From the NCBI GenBank assembly GCA_030640625.1, contig DAOWJB010000335.1:1-35219 (forward strand): a DNA stretch of 35,219 nucleotides. The letters are read 5' to 3'. A program made the position numbers and the translations under genes. The stretch comes from Bacteroides sp. GTDB lineage: Bacteria > Bacteroidota > Bacteroidia > Bacteroidales > SM23-62. Under the pieces are notes generated by a model, which worked only from the letters and a program-made list of their open reading frames with translations, searched no databases and was not told where the DNA came from. This document shows, piece after piece, positions 1 through 8,563 of this stretch (its first letter is position 1; every line of letters begins with the position of its first letter).

Positions 1-519
1 GATAACAGAATAAAGAAATACAAGGCTGATCTGACCTGAGTAAAAGACAAGTGCCGCTGCCAGTAAGGCAGATACTGCAGATCCTGCCTGGGACCAGGAA
101 CGGGTGTGGCCATAGTAGCTTACCTTGTGGCCGGTCCAGCCACGCCGGTCAAGGTAATCAAAGATCATGGCCTTGTGGGTACCCGTCCGGAAAGCATCTC
201 CGAGGGCGAAGACAATGGTTGCTGCTGCGAGCATTCCGTAATGCTTGCTCATCGAGTAAATCAGGAAAGAAACAATGTACAGGCTGAACGAAGTGATCAT
301 GGTCCTGCGCCGGCCAAGAACGTCAGCCGCGAGTCCCGCCGGAATTTCAAAAATATTCCTCGTAATTTCCCTGATGGTATAGATTGAACCGATCTGCAGG
401 TATGAGAGGTCCCTTTCCAGAAAAAAAAGGATAAGAAATGGTTCAAAGAAGCGGAGATTCTTCAGGAATCCGTAGGCACAGAATTTATAATATTGAATAT
501 CTTTTCTGAAGCCGGCCAT
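1..519 (-). CDS. MFS transporter, N-terminal part (cut by window edge)
   Basis: The reading frame starts at ATG 519-517 and stays open for 173 codons to the window edge, so the C-terminal half is missing. The translation begins MAGFRKDIQYYKFCAYGFLK and shows alternating hydrophobic helices. A major facilitator motif A between the second and third helices reads GLAADVLGRRRTM (about residues 59-71). The start is 8 bases downstream of the stop of the GT20/HAD fusion gene, so the two are almost certainly co-transcribed. Gene order suggests import or export of the sugar, glucoside or osmolyte handled by that enzyme, but substrate cannot be read from this fragment. Family confidence is high. The substrate link is inference from position only. 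Confidence 0.85.
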   Translation of the reverse strand, partial: MAGFRKDIQYYKFCAYGFLKNLRFFEPFLILFFLERDLSYLQIGSIYTIREITRNIFEIPAGLAADVLGRRRTMITSFSLYIVSFLIYSMSKHYGMLAAATIVFALGDAFRTGTHKAMIFDYLDRRGWTGHKVSYYGHTRSWSQAGSAVSALLAAALVFYSGQISLVFLYSVI

Positions 520-527
520 GTTTCATA

Positions 528-2753
528 TTAATCCCGGGATTTAGCTGTTTGTGCGAGCTCTTTTAAAATGCTTCTGACATCCTGAACGCCTTCCACATAA
601 TAACTCGCCTTGGTTGTTTTGGTCCCCACTTTAATGGTATATGCCTCATCAGGTAGTGCATCGAAAGTATATTCATCGGTCCAGTCATCCCCAATGGCAA
701 GGATGAAATCATAGTTTGTCTCACCGATCTTGATATTGGCAGCCCTTCCCTTATTGATACCGGAGTTTTTAATCTCGATCACCTTGTCACCGTCCATGAT
801 TTCCAGGTTAAGGTTGGTGACAAGCCCCTTCAGTTCGTCTTTGAGTTCCCATGAACGTTGCTCCCCAAGGTCGGGGTCTGCATTCCGGTAATGCCATACA
901 AGGGAGTAATTCTTTGTCTCGATAAATGATCGTGGGGTACGGATAACATTAAATTCCAGTATGGGGCGGATGATCTCCATCCAGTCACTGTCAATTTGTT
1001 CTATCATGCTGAATTCGCTACCGGGTTCCCGGGTCCATACACCATGTTCTGCTACAATATCCAGGTTCCAATCCGGCGGGAACCATCTCCCAAGGGTTTC
1101 CTTATCGCGCCCTGATATGATCACAAGCCTGTTCTGTTTCTTCAGGGATATCTTTTTGAGGATATCATATAATTCTTTGTCGGGATGGACTTTCTGGGGG
1201 TCCTTATCGAATCCCATCAGGGTTCCGTCATAATCCAGGAAAAGGATGCGCCTTGAGGCCTTCCCGTATGATTCACTTATCTCCTTAACAAGCTGGTGTG
1301 TGATCTTCTTGGCCAGTTTGATCTCCTGGATCTTTTTAACCTCATCCAGGCTTTTAATAAATTGATCTGCCCAGGTGCCAATATTATAACTGCGCAATCG
1401 CTGCGTGAGTGACTTGTTCTTACTTATTTGTGTTTCTTCCGGCATTTCCAGGGAATACCGGATGGCCTCACTGATCTCCAGCTGGTTGTTCGGATTAACA
1501 ATGATGGCATCGACCAGTTCTTTGGAAGCCCCGGCCGTTTCACTGATGATCAACACACCGCCCTTGTCAGACCTTGTTGCCAGGAATTCTTTTGCGATCA
1601 GGTTCATCCCGTCCCTGATGGGAGTAATCAGGGCGATATCTGACTGACAATACAGTTCAATCCGTTCTTTGAGACTCAGTGGACGGTAAAAGTACCAGAC
1701 AGGCATCCAGTTCAGGGAACCATAGGTAGAATTGATCCGGCCAACCAGTTCATCCATATCCTTCTTCAGGTTTTTATATAAATCAGCTGATTCTCTTGAA
1801 GGTATTACAAAAAAGAGGAAACTCACTTTCTCATGGTATTCCGGATTGGATTTGAGGAAATGTTCAAAAGCCCTGAGTCTAACTTTGATCCCTTTGGTGT
1901 AATCCAGCCTGTCAATGGAAAGGATGAGCTTTTTTTCATGCCCGAGCAGCTGCTGGTTGACCAGGTCTTTGGTGAAACCTGTGGCTTTTTTAACATCGCA
2001 AATTTCTTTGGCCCCGAGGGCAAACTTGTCAAAGTCAATGCCAATCGGGAAGAAATCCACCCTTACGATCCTTTCTTCCAGATGTATCCGGTTGAATACG
2101 GTATCGTATCCCAGCAAGCGCCTCACACAACTCATGAAATGCCGTTCATAGTCATAGGTATGAAAGCCGACGAGGTCTGATCCCAGAAGTCCTTCCAGTA
2201 TCTCCCTGCGCCAGGGAAGGAGTCGGAAGATCTCATACGAGGGAAAAGGAATATGGAGGAAAAATCCGATGGAGACCCAGGGAAATTTTTCCCTGATCAT
2301 CTGGGGTAAAAGCATCAGGTGGTAATCATGGATCCAGACCTTATCTCCAATGTCCAGTAATGGCATTATCTCGTCTGCATATTTCTTATTGATGTTTACA
2401 TAGGAATCCCAGTATTCTTCTTTGTAAACCGTATTCTCTGTAAAATAGTGAAAAAGGGGCCAGATGGTCAGTATACTGAACCCATCCAGGAATTTGTCAT
2501 GCTCTTTTTTCGAAGTATAAACCGGATAACAATTGTTTTTATGGAACTCCTTTTCCAGCCGGTCGCGTTCAGTGCGTGATACATCCCCCTTGTTCATCCG
2601 TGGCCTGCCAAACCAAATACATTTTTGTTGTTTATAAAATTCATCGAGGCCGCTACCAAAAATGTGAGATTTGGAGATAACTGCATAATGTTGATCGTCA
2701 GTCCACTCAAGAATATAGGGAAGTTCGTGTGCTATAATGACAAGTTTGCTCAT
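528..2753 (-). CDS. GT20 glucosyltransferase fused to HAD phosphatase (OtsA-OtsB type)
   Basis: This 741-residue cytosolic fusion has a GT20 domain (about 1-475) and a trehalose-phosphatase-type HAD domain (about 500-741). The family transfers glucose from a nucleotide sugar to a sugar phosphate, classically glucose 6-phosphate giving trehalose 6-phosphate, then dephosphorylates the product. Visible GT20 signatures are WIHDYHLMLLP, GFFLHIPFPSYEIFRLLP, DRLDYTKG (R282, K287, nucleotide diphosphate contacts) and RDGMNLIAKEF (D381, E389). The HAD domain has LDYDGT (D507, D509), ISGR and GDDWTDEYTF. Oddly, the extreme N-terminus reads VIIAHELPY instead of the usual VSNRLPV, the GGL loop is replaced by FGSGL, and GWxG is FGRP. 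These are acceptor-phosphate positions in E. coli OtsA, so an acceptor other than glucose 6-phosphate is possible. The gene is divergent from the GH65 fusion and is followed by an MFS transporter 8 bases later. Fold assignment is secure; trehalose as product is likely but not certain. Confidence 0.88.
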   Translation of the reverse strand: MSKLVIIAHELPYILEWTDDQHYAVISKSHIFGSGLDEFYKQQKCIWFGRPRMNKGDVSRTERDRLEKEFHKNNCYPVYTSKKEHDKFLDGFSILTIWPLFHYFTENTVYKEEYWDSYVNINKKYADEIMPLLDIGDKVWIHDYHLMLLPQMIREKFPWVSIGFFLHIPFPSYEIFRLLPWRREILEGLLGSDLVGFHTYDYERHFMSCVRRLLGYDTVFNRIHLEERIVRVDFFPIGIDFDKFALGAKEICDVKKATGFTKDLVNQQLLGHEKKLILSIDRLDYTKGIKVRLRAFEHFLKSNPEYHEKVSFLFFVIPSRESADLYKNLKKDMDELVGRINSTYGSLNWMPVWYFYRPLSLKERIELYCQSDIALITPIRDGMNLIAKEFLATRSDKGGVLIISETAGASKELVDAIIVNPNNQLEISEAIRYSLEMPEETQISKNKSLTQRLRSYNIGTWADQFIKSLDEVKKIQEIKLAKKITHQLVKEISESYGKASRRILFLDYDGTLMGFDKDPQKVHPDKELYDILKKISLKKQNRLVIISGRDKETLGRWFPPDWNLDIVAEHGVWTREPGSEFSMIEQIDSDWMEIIRPILEFNVIRTPRSFIETKNYSLVWHYRNADPDLGEQRSWELKDELKGLVTNLNLEIMDGDKVIEIKNSGINKGRAANIKIGETNYDFILAIGDDWTDEYTFDALPDEAYTIKVGTKTTKASYYVEGVQDVRSILKELAQTAKSRD

Positions 2754-2782
2754 ATTTTTTGGAAAGGCTATTGATTACCTGG

Positions 2783-2812
2783 ATTGTCCAGTCATTAATT
2801 TTCCTATTTTTG
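2783..2812 (+). promoter_or_regulatory. Putative promoter of the GH65-HAD gene
   Basis: TATTTTTG at 2805-2812 matches the Bacteroidota -7 consensus TAnnTTTG exactly. ATTG at 2783-2786, 18 bases upstream, is one mismatch from the -33 TTTG box. Transcription would start near 2820, giving a leader of about 50 bases. It lies in the 115-base gap between divergent genes. A weaker minus-strand candidate for the GT20 gene exists in the same gap (TTTG, 19-base spacer, TAGAATTA), but I do not list it separately. Confidence 0.45.
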
Positions 2813-2868
2813 AGATATGTTCAAGTTAATTCTATTCATCCGATAATCAAAATCAAACACTATCATTA

Positions 2869-5800
2869 ATGGCCAAACATCGTTTCACTGCAGTCATATT
2901 TGACCTGGATGGCGTGATCACCCAGACCGCCCTTGTACACTCTTCCGCCTGGAAAGAAATGTTTGACACCTACCTGAAGTTTCGTGAAGAAAATTATGGT
3001 GAACCTTTTCGTGAATTCAGCCATGTAAAGGATTACCTGCCCTATGTAGATGGAAAACCACGATACAAAGGGGTAGCTTCTTTCCTGGAATCACGGAGTA
3101 TTGATATCCCTTTTGGCGATCCCTCAGATTTGCCAGAGGCAGAGACAGCGTGTGGCCTGGGCAACAGGAAAAACCTGGTATTTAATGAGATATTGGACAG
3201 AGACGGTGTTAAGATGTATGATTCCACAGTAGACCTGATTCACCAATTGAAAAAGGAAGGAATCCGTATCGGTGTTGCTTCCTCAAGTAAAAATTGTAAG
3301 CCTGTACTTGAGGCAGCCGGACTGCTGGAACTTTTTGAAACCCGGGTGGACGGAGTGGTATCGGTTGAATTTGGACTCCAGGGCAAGCCGGAGCCGGATA
3401 TTTTTACTACCGCATGTGATAACCTGGGAGTGGAGTATGATGAATCAGTGGTCGTTGAGGATGCTGTCAGCGGTGTGCAGGCTGGACGAAAAGGCAATTT
3501 TGGCCTGGTCCTGGGTGTAGCCAGGGAGGAGAATAGCCATGAACTGTTGATCAATGGTGCGGATATCGTGGTAGAAGATATGGCAGATCTTGGCGGGATA
3601 GAGGGCATTGACAGTTGGTTTGAAACCGGACTGGAGGAAGACAGGTGGTCCATTGTATACCATGACTATGACCCGGAGAAGGAAAAATCCAGGGAAGCAT
3701 TACTGGCTGTCGGGAACGGTTATTTCGGAACCAGGGGAGCGATGGAAGAAACCAGCGCAGGGGAGGCCAATTATCCCGGCACCTATATGGCGGGTATGTT
3801 TAACCGCAGGGTCTCAAAAGTGGCTGACAGGGATATTGAAAATGAAGATTTTGTGAATTGTCCCAACTGGCTCCCGGTTAGTTTCCGGTCCGGGGAAGGG
3901 GACTGGATGGATCCAAACAGGTATAAAGTACTTCAGATCAAGCGGTGCTTATCATTCCGCGACGGATTATTGTCCAGGGAGATGATCGTTGAGGATAACT
4001 CAGGCAAGCAAACGAAAATTACATCACACAGGGTGGCCAGCATGGAAGATCAGCATGTTGCGGTCATGCAATACAATGTGCAACCACTGAACTATGCTGG
4101 AAAGATCAGTGTTCGCTCCGGACTGGATGGTGACCTGATCAATGATGGGGTAGCCAGGTACAGGCAGCTCGACCAGCATCAGCTGGAACCGGTTGAACAG
4201 GGAGGCGATGATCAATCACAGTACCTGCTGGTAAAAACCAATCAGTCTGCCGTGGAGATAGGCATTGCATGCCGGATCCGGATCCTTGTTGATCAGGTTG
4301 AACAGGAACCTGATCTGCATCACAACATTTCACCATGCAAAGTGGATACTGAAACTACAGTGGAGCTCGGACAGGGACAGATACTAAGCATTGAAAGGCT
4401 GGTTAACATCTATACCTCCAGGGAAACAGGGCCCGGAATGACTTTGCAGACGGCCCGGGAACAGGCAAATCAAATCGAAAGTTTTCGTCAGGTGCAGCTT
4501 GGGAGTGCAGGGAAATGGAAAGAGATATGGAAAGAGGCGGATATACAGGTGAGCGGGGACCGGTTTGCACAGAAATTGCTGAGGATGCATACCTATCACT
4601 TGATGGTTACGGCCTCCAAGCACAATGAAAAAATTGATGCCGGTATCCCGGCAAGGGGATTGCACGGTGAAGCTTACAGGGGACATATCTTCTGGGATGA
4701 ACTGTACATCCTTAATTTTTATGCCCTTCATTTTCCGGAAATAGTGAAGTCGGTTCTGATGTATCGCTACCGGAGAATTGATGAGGCAAGGAAATATGCA
4801 AAAGAATATGGCTTTGCGGGTGCCATGTACCCCTGGCAAAGTGGCAGCGATGGCCGGGAAGAAACACAGATCGTCCACCTGAACCCTGTGTCCGGGGAAT
4901 GGGGAGATGATTACAGCTCCCTGCAGCGACACGTCTCCCTGGCAATTGCCTTTAATATCTGGAACTATTACTGGATCACGCTTGATGAAGCATTCATGTC
5001 CTCCGAGGGCGGGGAAATGCTCCTTGAGATATGCCGGTTCTGGGCAAGCAAAGCTGAATGGGATGAGGCATCCGGGAAGTATTCCATCAGGAAGGTGATG
5101 GGGCCTGATGAGTTCCATGAGCATCTGCCGGGATCTGATGAAGGGGGAATTAAAGACAATGCCTACACCAACCTTATGGTGGCCTGGATTTTTGGAAAAG
5201 TAACAGGATACCTGGATACCGTTCCGGAGAAGGAGATCAGTCCCCTGCTAAATAAGATCAAATTGACCGGGGAGGAAATTGACCTGTGGAAGGATATTAA
5301 AAATAAGCTGGCCTTACATATTTCTGAAGAGGGGATCATTGCCCAGTTTGATGGTTATTTTGGATTGCAGGAACTGGACTGGGATCATTATCGTGAAGAG
5401 TACGGAAGTATTTACAGGATGGACAGGATACTGAAGGCCGAGGGGAAGTCCCCCGACGACTACAAAGTAGCCAAGCAGGCAGATACACTTATGACCTGGT
5501 ATAATCTTGGTGCAGATGAGGTATCATCCTTGCTCTCCGGCATGGGATACCAGGCAGAAAAGGCTACCCTGCTGCCCAATTTTGATTATTATTTTCAGCG
5601 TACTTCGCATGGATCAACACTGAGTAGGATCGTACATGCATACCTCGCCAATGAGCTTGGCATAGGCGATATTGCCTGGACATTATATATGGAGGCATTG
5701 TCGAGTGATTATGTTGATATACAGGGTGGTACAACAGCTGAAGGAATCCATGCCGGGGTGATGGGATCCACCCTGCTGTTTGTCATTCAGTCCATTGCCG

Positions 5801-6027
5801 GGATTCGATTCAATAAAGAAAAACTATTTGTGAATCCCTCATTGCCTGCCGGATGGAAAAAAATCACTTTCAATTTTGCATTTAGAAAAAAATATTACAC
5901 CTTTGAAATCTTTCGTGAAATGATTGCGATCAAAGTGGATGCTTCTGATGATCAATCGGTTGAAATTGAGATTGCAGGAAGAGTACATGGGATTGTCCCT
6001 GGTGATAAATTTGAAGTGGATTACTAG
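2869..6027 (+). CDS. HAD beta-phosphoglucomutase-like / GH65 glycoside phosphorylase fusion
   Basis: This 1052-residue protein joins two activities usually encoded by neighbouring genes. Residues 1 to about 245 form a HAD mutase: nucleophile motif FDLDGV (D12, D14), the YVDGKPRYKGVASFL cap segment typical of beta-phosphoglucomutases paired with GH65 enzymes, VASSSKN, GKPEPD and VVEDAVSGVQAG. Residues about 255-1052 form a GH65 enzyme: GNGYFGTRG, RGHIFWDELY, the general acid in GPDEFHE (E748), KQAD (K869-D872), and the phosphate-binding loop TSHGSTLSR (H914-T917). That loop points to phosphorolysis rather than hydrolysis. Together they would split an alpha-glucoside with phosphate to beta-glucose 1-phosphate and convert it to glucose 6-phosphate. 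GH65 specificities include trehalose, maltose, kojibiose, nigerose and glucosylglycerol, which the sequence alone does not separate. The divergent GT20 enzyme is the likely supplier of the glucoside. No signal peptide is seen, so it acts in the cytosol. Confidence 0.88.
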   Translation: MAKHRFTAVIFDLDGVITQTALVHSSAWKEMFDTYLKFREENYGEPFREFSHVKDYLPYVDGKPRYKGVASFLESRSIDIPFGDPSDLPEAETACGLGNRKNLVFNEILDRDGVKMYDSTVDLIHQLKKEGIRIGVASSSKNCKPVLEAAGLLELFETRVDGVVSVEFGLQGKPEPDIFTTACDNLGVEYDESVVVEDAVSGVQAGRKGNFGLVLGVAREENSHELLINGADIVVEDMADLGGIEGIDSWFETGLEEDRWSIVYHDYDPEKEKSREALLAVGNGYFGTRGAMEETSAGEANYPGTYMAGMFNRRVSKVADRDIENEDFVNCPNWLPVSFRSGEGDWMDPNRYKVLQIKRCLSFRDGLLSREMIVEDNSGKQTKITSHRVASMEDQHVAVMQYNVQPLNYAGKISVRSGLDGDLINDGVARYRQLDQHQLEPVEQGGDDQSQYLLVKTNQSAVEIGIACRIRILVDQVEQEPDLHHNISPCKVDTETTVELGQGQILSIERLVNIYTSRETGPGMTLQTAREQANQIESFRQVQLGSAGKWKEIWKEADIQVSGDRFAQKLLRMHTYHLMVTASKHNEKIDAGIPARGLHGEAYRGHIFWDELYILNFYALHFPEIVKSVLMYRYRRIDEARKYAKEYGFAGAMYPWQSGSDGREETQIVHLNPVSGEWGDDYSSLQRHVSLAIAFNIWNYYWITLDEAFMSSEGGEMLLEICRFWASKAEWDEASGKYSIRKVMGPDEFHEHLPGSDEGGIKDNAYTNLMVAWIFGKVTGYLDTVPEKEISPLLNKIKLTGEEIDLWKDIKNKLALHISEEGIIAQFDGYFGLQELDWDHYREEYGSIYRMDRILKAEGKSPDDYKVAKQADTLMTWYNLGADEVSSLLSGMGYQAEKATLLPNFDYYFQRTSHGSTLSRIVHAYLANELGIGDIAWTLYMEALSSDYVDIQGGTTAEGIHAGVMGSTLLFVIQSIAGIRFNKEKLFVNPSLPAGWKKITFNFAFRKKYYTFEIFREMIAIKVDASDDQSVEIEIAGRVHGIVPGDKFEVDY

Positions 6028-6047
6028 ATGTCAGAAAAGTGAGTGTT

Positions 6048-6713
6048 ATGCTAGGTGATATTCTGTTAATTGAGGAGACACATAAAAAAGCAGCCGCTGA
6101 TATAAAGGTGTACATGGTGAAGGATCTCGAATCCAAACCCAAAGGTTATAAATATATCGTGGCCATTTCAGGGGAATCCGGAGCAGGCAAATCAGAACTG
6201 TCCCATTCCCTGGCCAAATTACTGAAGTATGACCAGATCAGGGTAAAAGTATTACATACGGACAATTACTACATTGTACCACCCCTGCTCCGTAACGAAT
6301 GGAGGAAAACGCATGGAATCGAAAGCATAGGTATCGATGAATATGACTGGAACCTGATCCACCAGAACATACGTGAATTCAAGGAAGGCCGTGAGGCCAT
6401 GATGCCTTGTATTGATATTATCCCCGAACAGATCGACAAACTCATCACAGATTTTAAAAAGGTTGACATGCTTGTCGTGGATGGCTTGTATGCCATCAAG
6501 ACAGACCATGTTGACATGCGTGTTTTTATCGACCTGACCTACCATGAGACCAAAATGACCCAGATCATCCGGGGGAAGGAGCCAATGAATGAGTACCGGT
6601 CACAGGTACTGGAACAGGAACATCAGAATGTTGTCTCCCTTAAATCTCTTGCAGACCTGGTCGTCAATAAAAATTATCAGGTTGAAGCCGTCAACGGGCA
6701 ATTCACCAAATAA
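6048..6713 (+). CDS. P-loop kinase, uridine-kinase-like
   Basis: A 221-residue P-loop protein with Walker A GESGAGKS (about residues 42-49) after a beta strand (YIVAIS), a uridine-kinase-style TDNYY segment, and VVDGLYA where uridine kinases carry their acidic second motif. Basic residues near IIRGKE could form the lid. I chose ATG 6048; an in-frame GTG at 6039 would add three residues. It lies about 20 bases after the GH65 fusion stop, so it is probably in the same operon. The fold is that of uridine/phosphoribulokinase-type kinases, but a pyrimidine salvage role does not fit this context. A sugar, glucoside or regulatory substrate is equally possible. The true substrate is unknown. Confidence 0.75.
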   Translation: MLGDILLIEETHKKAAADIKVYMVKDLESKPKGYKYIVAISGESGAGKSELSHSLAKLLKYDQIRVKVLHTDNYYIVPPLLRNEWRKTHGIESIGIDEYDWNLIHQNIREFKEGREAMMPCIDIIPEQIDKLITDFKKVDMLVVDGLYAIKTDHVDMRVFIDLTYHETKMTQIIRGKEPMNEYRSQVLEQEHQNVVSLKSLADLVVNKNYQVEAVNGQFTK

Positions 6714-6865
6714 TCCCTCCTTATTTATATCGGTTCTAATCAATCTGACGCGCCAGGCCGGGGCGGATTACTGTATGCCTTACCAGATGCGGCTTTCATC
6801 ATTTTGTATTGATCATACCTTTTAGCTCATACAGTAAATCCTACCTTATTTTTAAATAAATCTTC

Positions 6866-6873
6866 TAAATTCG
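6866..6873 (+). promoter_or_regulatory. Putative -7 box of the FadL-type gene
   Basis: TAAATTCG differs from TAnnTTTG at one position and ends 27 bases before the ATG at 6901. No clean -33 TTTG is seen at the expected distance. The 187-base gap from 6714 otherwise holds an imperfect GC-rich inverted repeat near 6740-6768 that lacks a following T-run. Confidence 0.3.
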
Positions 6874-6900
6874 AAGCATTGAACTAAACCCAATCAAATC

Positions 6901-8496
6901 ATGAGAAGATCCCTTTTTACCGCGATGGCAGCCTTTTTACTGACAGGCAGCATGTTTGCGGGAGGTATTCTGCATAATACCAACCAAAGTGCAATGTATA
7001 CCAGGATGGGCTGTCGTGATGCCACCCTCGGTATCGATGCAGTTTATTACAATCCAGCCGGACTGACCAAGCTGGCCGATGGATTTCACTTTTCGATCAA
7101 TAACCAGACCATAGGAGAGACCCGGACCATTACCAGCAATTACCAGTACCTGAATGACGGGGTATATCCTGGTGAGGCATCAGCCCCGATTTTTCCTGGT
7201 GTCTATGCTGTTTACAAAACCGGAAAATGGGCTTTTTCAGCAGGTTTCAATCCCATTGGTGGTGGTGGTGAAGCCCAGTACAGCCGGGGTTTGCCATCCT
7301 TTGAATATCCTGTTTCCGATCTTGTTCCTGCACTGGCAGGCCAGGGCCAAAATGTTACAGCATACCGGATGAATGCCTATTTTGAAGGTACTTCCGTATT
7401 TTTCGGTTACCAGGCCAATATTTCTTACGCCATCAACGATATGATCTCAGTGGCTCTCGGCGGCCGCTATGTCACTGCCAAGGAAACCTATAAGGGGCAT
7501 ATTAAAGATATAGAGCTGGAGGTGGAGGGGACTTGGATCCCTGCACCCACAGTATTTTCCAACATTTCCCAGCAACTCACCCAGTACGCAGTGGGCATGG
7601 ATGCCATGGCAGCTGCTTTACAACCTGCTATTGATGGCGGATTTGGGGATGTCGCACTTAGTGATCCTTTGCTTATTGGGACCCTCACCTTACTTGGCCT
7701 GTATCAGGATGGAATGACCAATGCACAGGCGCAGTTAACCTTCCAGGGAGCATCTGCAGGTTTCACACAGCAATCTGCTGAGGCCGCAGTGACAAGTCAA
7801 ATGCTGGGGGACCAGGAAGCAGATGTCGAAAAAACCGGCCGCGGATTCACACCCATCATCAGCGTAAATATACAGCCTAACGATATGTTGAATATCGCCA
7901 TCAAATATGAACACACAACCAAACTTGAGTTAACGAATAAAACCACCAAGGACGTCATCACGGGCATTGATCCTGAAACCGGCGATTATATCACCATGTT
8001 TCCAGATGGTGAGAAATCACGCCTGGATATGCCGGCAATGCTCTCTATAGGAGCAACCCTGAGACCGATTGATCCCCTGCTGATCTCTACAGTATTTCAT
8101 TATTTCTTTGATAAAAGTGCCGACTGGGCTGGCCGGGAAGAACTCCTGTCATCCAATTCCTGGGAATTAGGTATCGGTGCTGAATATTATCTCACCGAAA
8201 AATTCCTGCTCAGTGCAGGATGGATCATGACCAGTGTTGGTGCTACGGATGAGTATCAGACAGACCTGAACCACACACTATCAACCAAGAATGGATGGAG
8301 TATTGGCCTGGGCTGGGATATCCTGCCCTATATGCAACTCAACCTTGGAGGACAGTTTGTTAAGTACGACCAGTATGACAGAAACTTTTCTCATGACTTC
8401 GCCCAATCAGGTCTGATGGTCCCCATTAAGGAAAGTTATGAAAGATCAAATTGGATCGTTGGAGTTGGACTGAATTTCAGTATTGCTTCCAACTGA
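6901..8496 (+). CDS. OmpP1/FadL/TodX-family outer membrane transport protein
   Basis: A 531-residue outer membrane beta-barrel. It starts with a signal peptide (MRRSLFTAMAAFLLTGSMFAGG) followed closely by an N-terminal hatch region. The family hallmark YYNPAGL appears near residues 49-55, and the rest is a series of amphipathic strands with aromatic girdles, ending in VGVGLNFSIASN. FadL-family proteins pass hydrophobic molecules such as long-chain fatty acids or aromatics through the outer membrane by lateral opening. A low-complexity helical insert around residues 200-300 (rich in Ala and Gln) is longer than the E. coli protein's corresponding loops. The gene appears monocistronic, followed by a clear terminator. 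Substrate cannot be predicted. Confidence 0.88.
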   Translation: MRRSLFTAMAAFLLTGSMFAGGILHNTNQSAMYTRMGCRDATLGIDAVYYNPAGLTKLADGFHFSINNQTIGETRTITSNYQYLNDGVYPGEASAPIFPGVYAVYKTGKWAFSAGFNPIGGGGEAQYSRGLPSFEYPVSDLVPALAGQGQNVTAYRMNAYFEGTSVFFGYQANISYAINDMISVALGGRYVTAKETYKGHIKDIELEVEGTWIPAPTVFSNISQQLTQYAVGMDAMAAALQPAIDGGFGDVALSDPLLIGTLTLLGLYQDGMTNAQAQLTFQGASAGFTQQSAEAAVTSQMLGDQEADVEKTGRGFTPIISVNIQPNDMLNIAIKYEHTTKLELTNKTTKDVITGIDPETGDYITMFPDGEKSRLDMPAMLSIGATLRPIDPLLISTVFHYFFDKSADWAGREELLSSNSWELGIGAEYYLTEKFLLSAGWIMTSVGATDEYQTDLNHTLSTKNGWSIGLGWDILPYMQLNLGGQFVKYDQYDRNFSHDFAQSGLMVPIKESYERSNWIVGVGLNFSIASN

Positions 8497-8523
8497 TAAG
8501 ACTGGAACAATATTTGTTTTAAG

Positions 8524-8557
8524 AACCGCAGCAAGCATACATGTTGCGGTTTTTTTT
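8524..8557 (+). terminator. Rho-independent terminator after the FadL-type gene
   Basis: AACCGCA (8524-8530) and TGCGGTT (8545-8551) form a perfect 7-bp stem around a 14-base loop and are followed directly by a run of T. It sits 28 bases after the stop codon at 8496 and just before the next gene at 8564. Confidence 0.8.
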
Positions 8558-8563
8558 AAATAG

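Noticed and set aside
4384-5124. 246-codon minus-strand open frame
   Set aside because: It is antisense to the GH65 catalytic domain, which contains invariant family motifs in this region.
6039-6047. GTG start for the P-loop kinase
   Set aside because: An ATG three codons later is more usual for this phylum; the difference is three residues and cannot be settled here.
6740-6768. Terminator after the P-loop kinase
   Set aside because: The GC-rich inverted repeat is imperfect and is not followed by a T-run.
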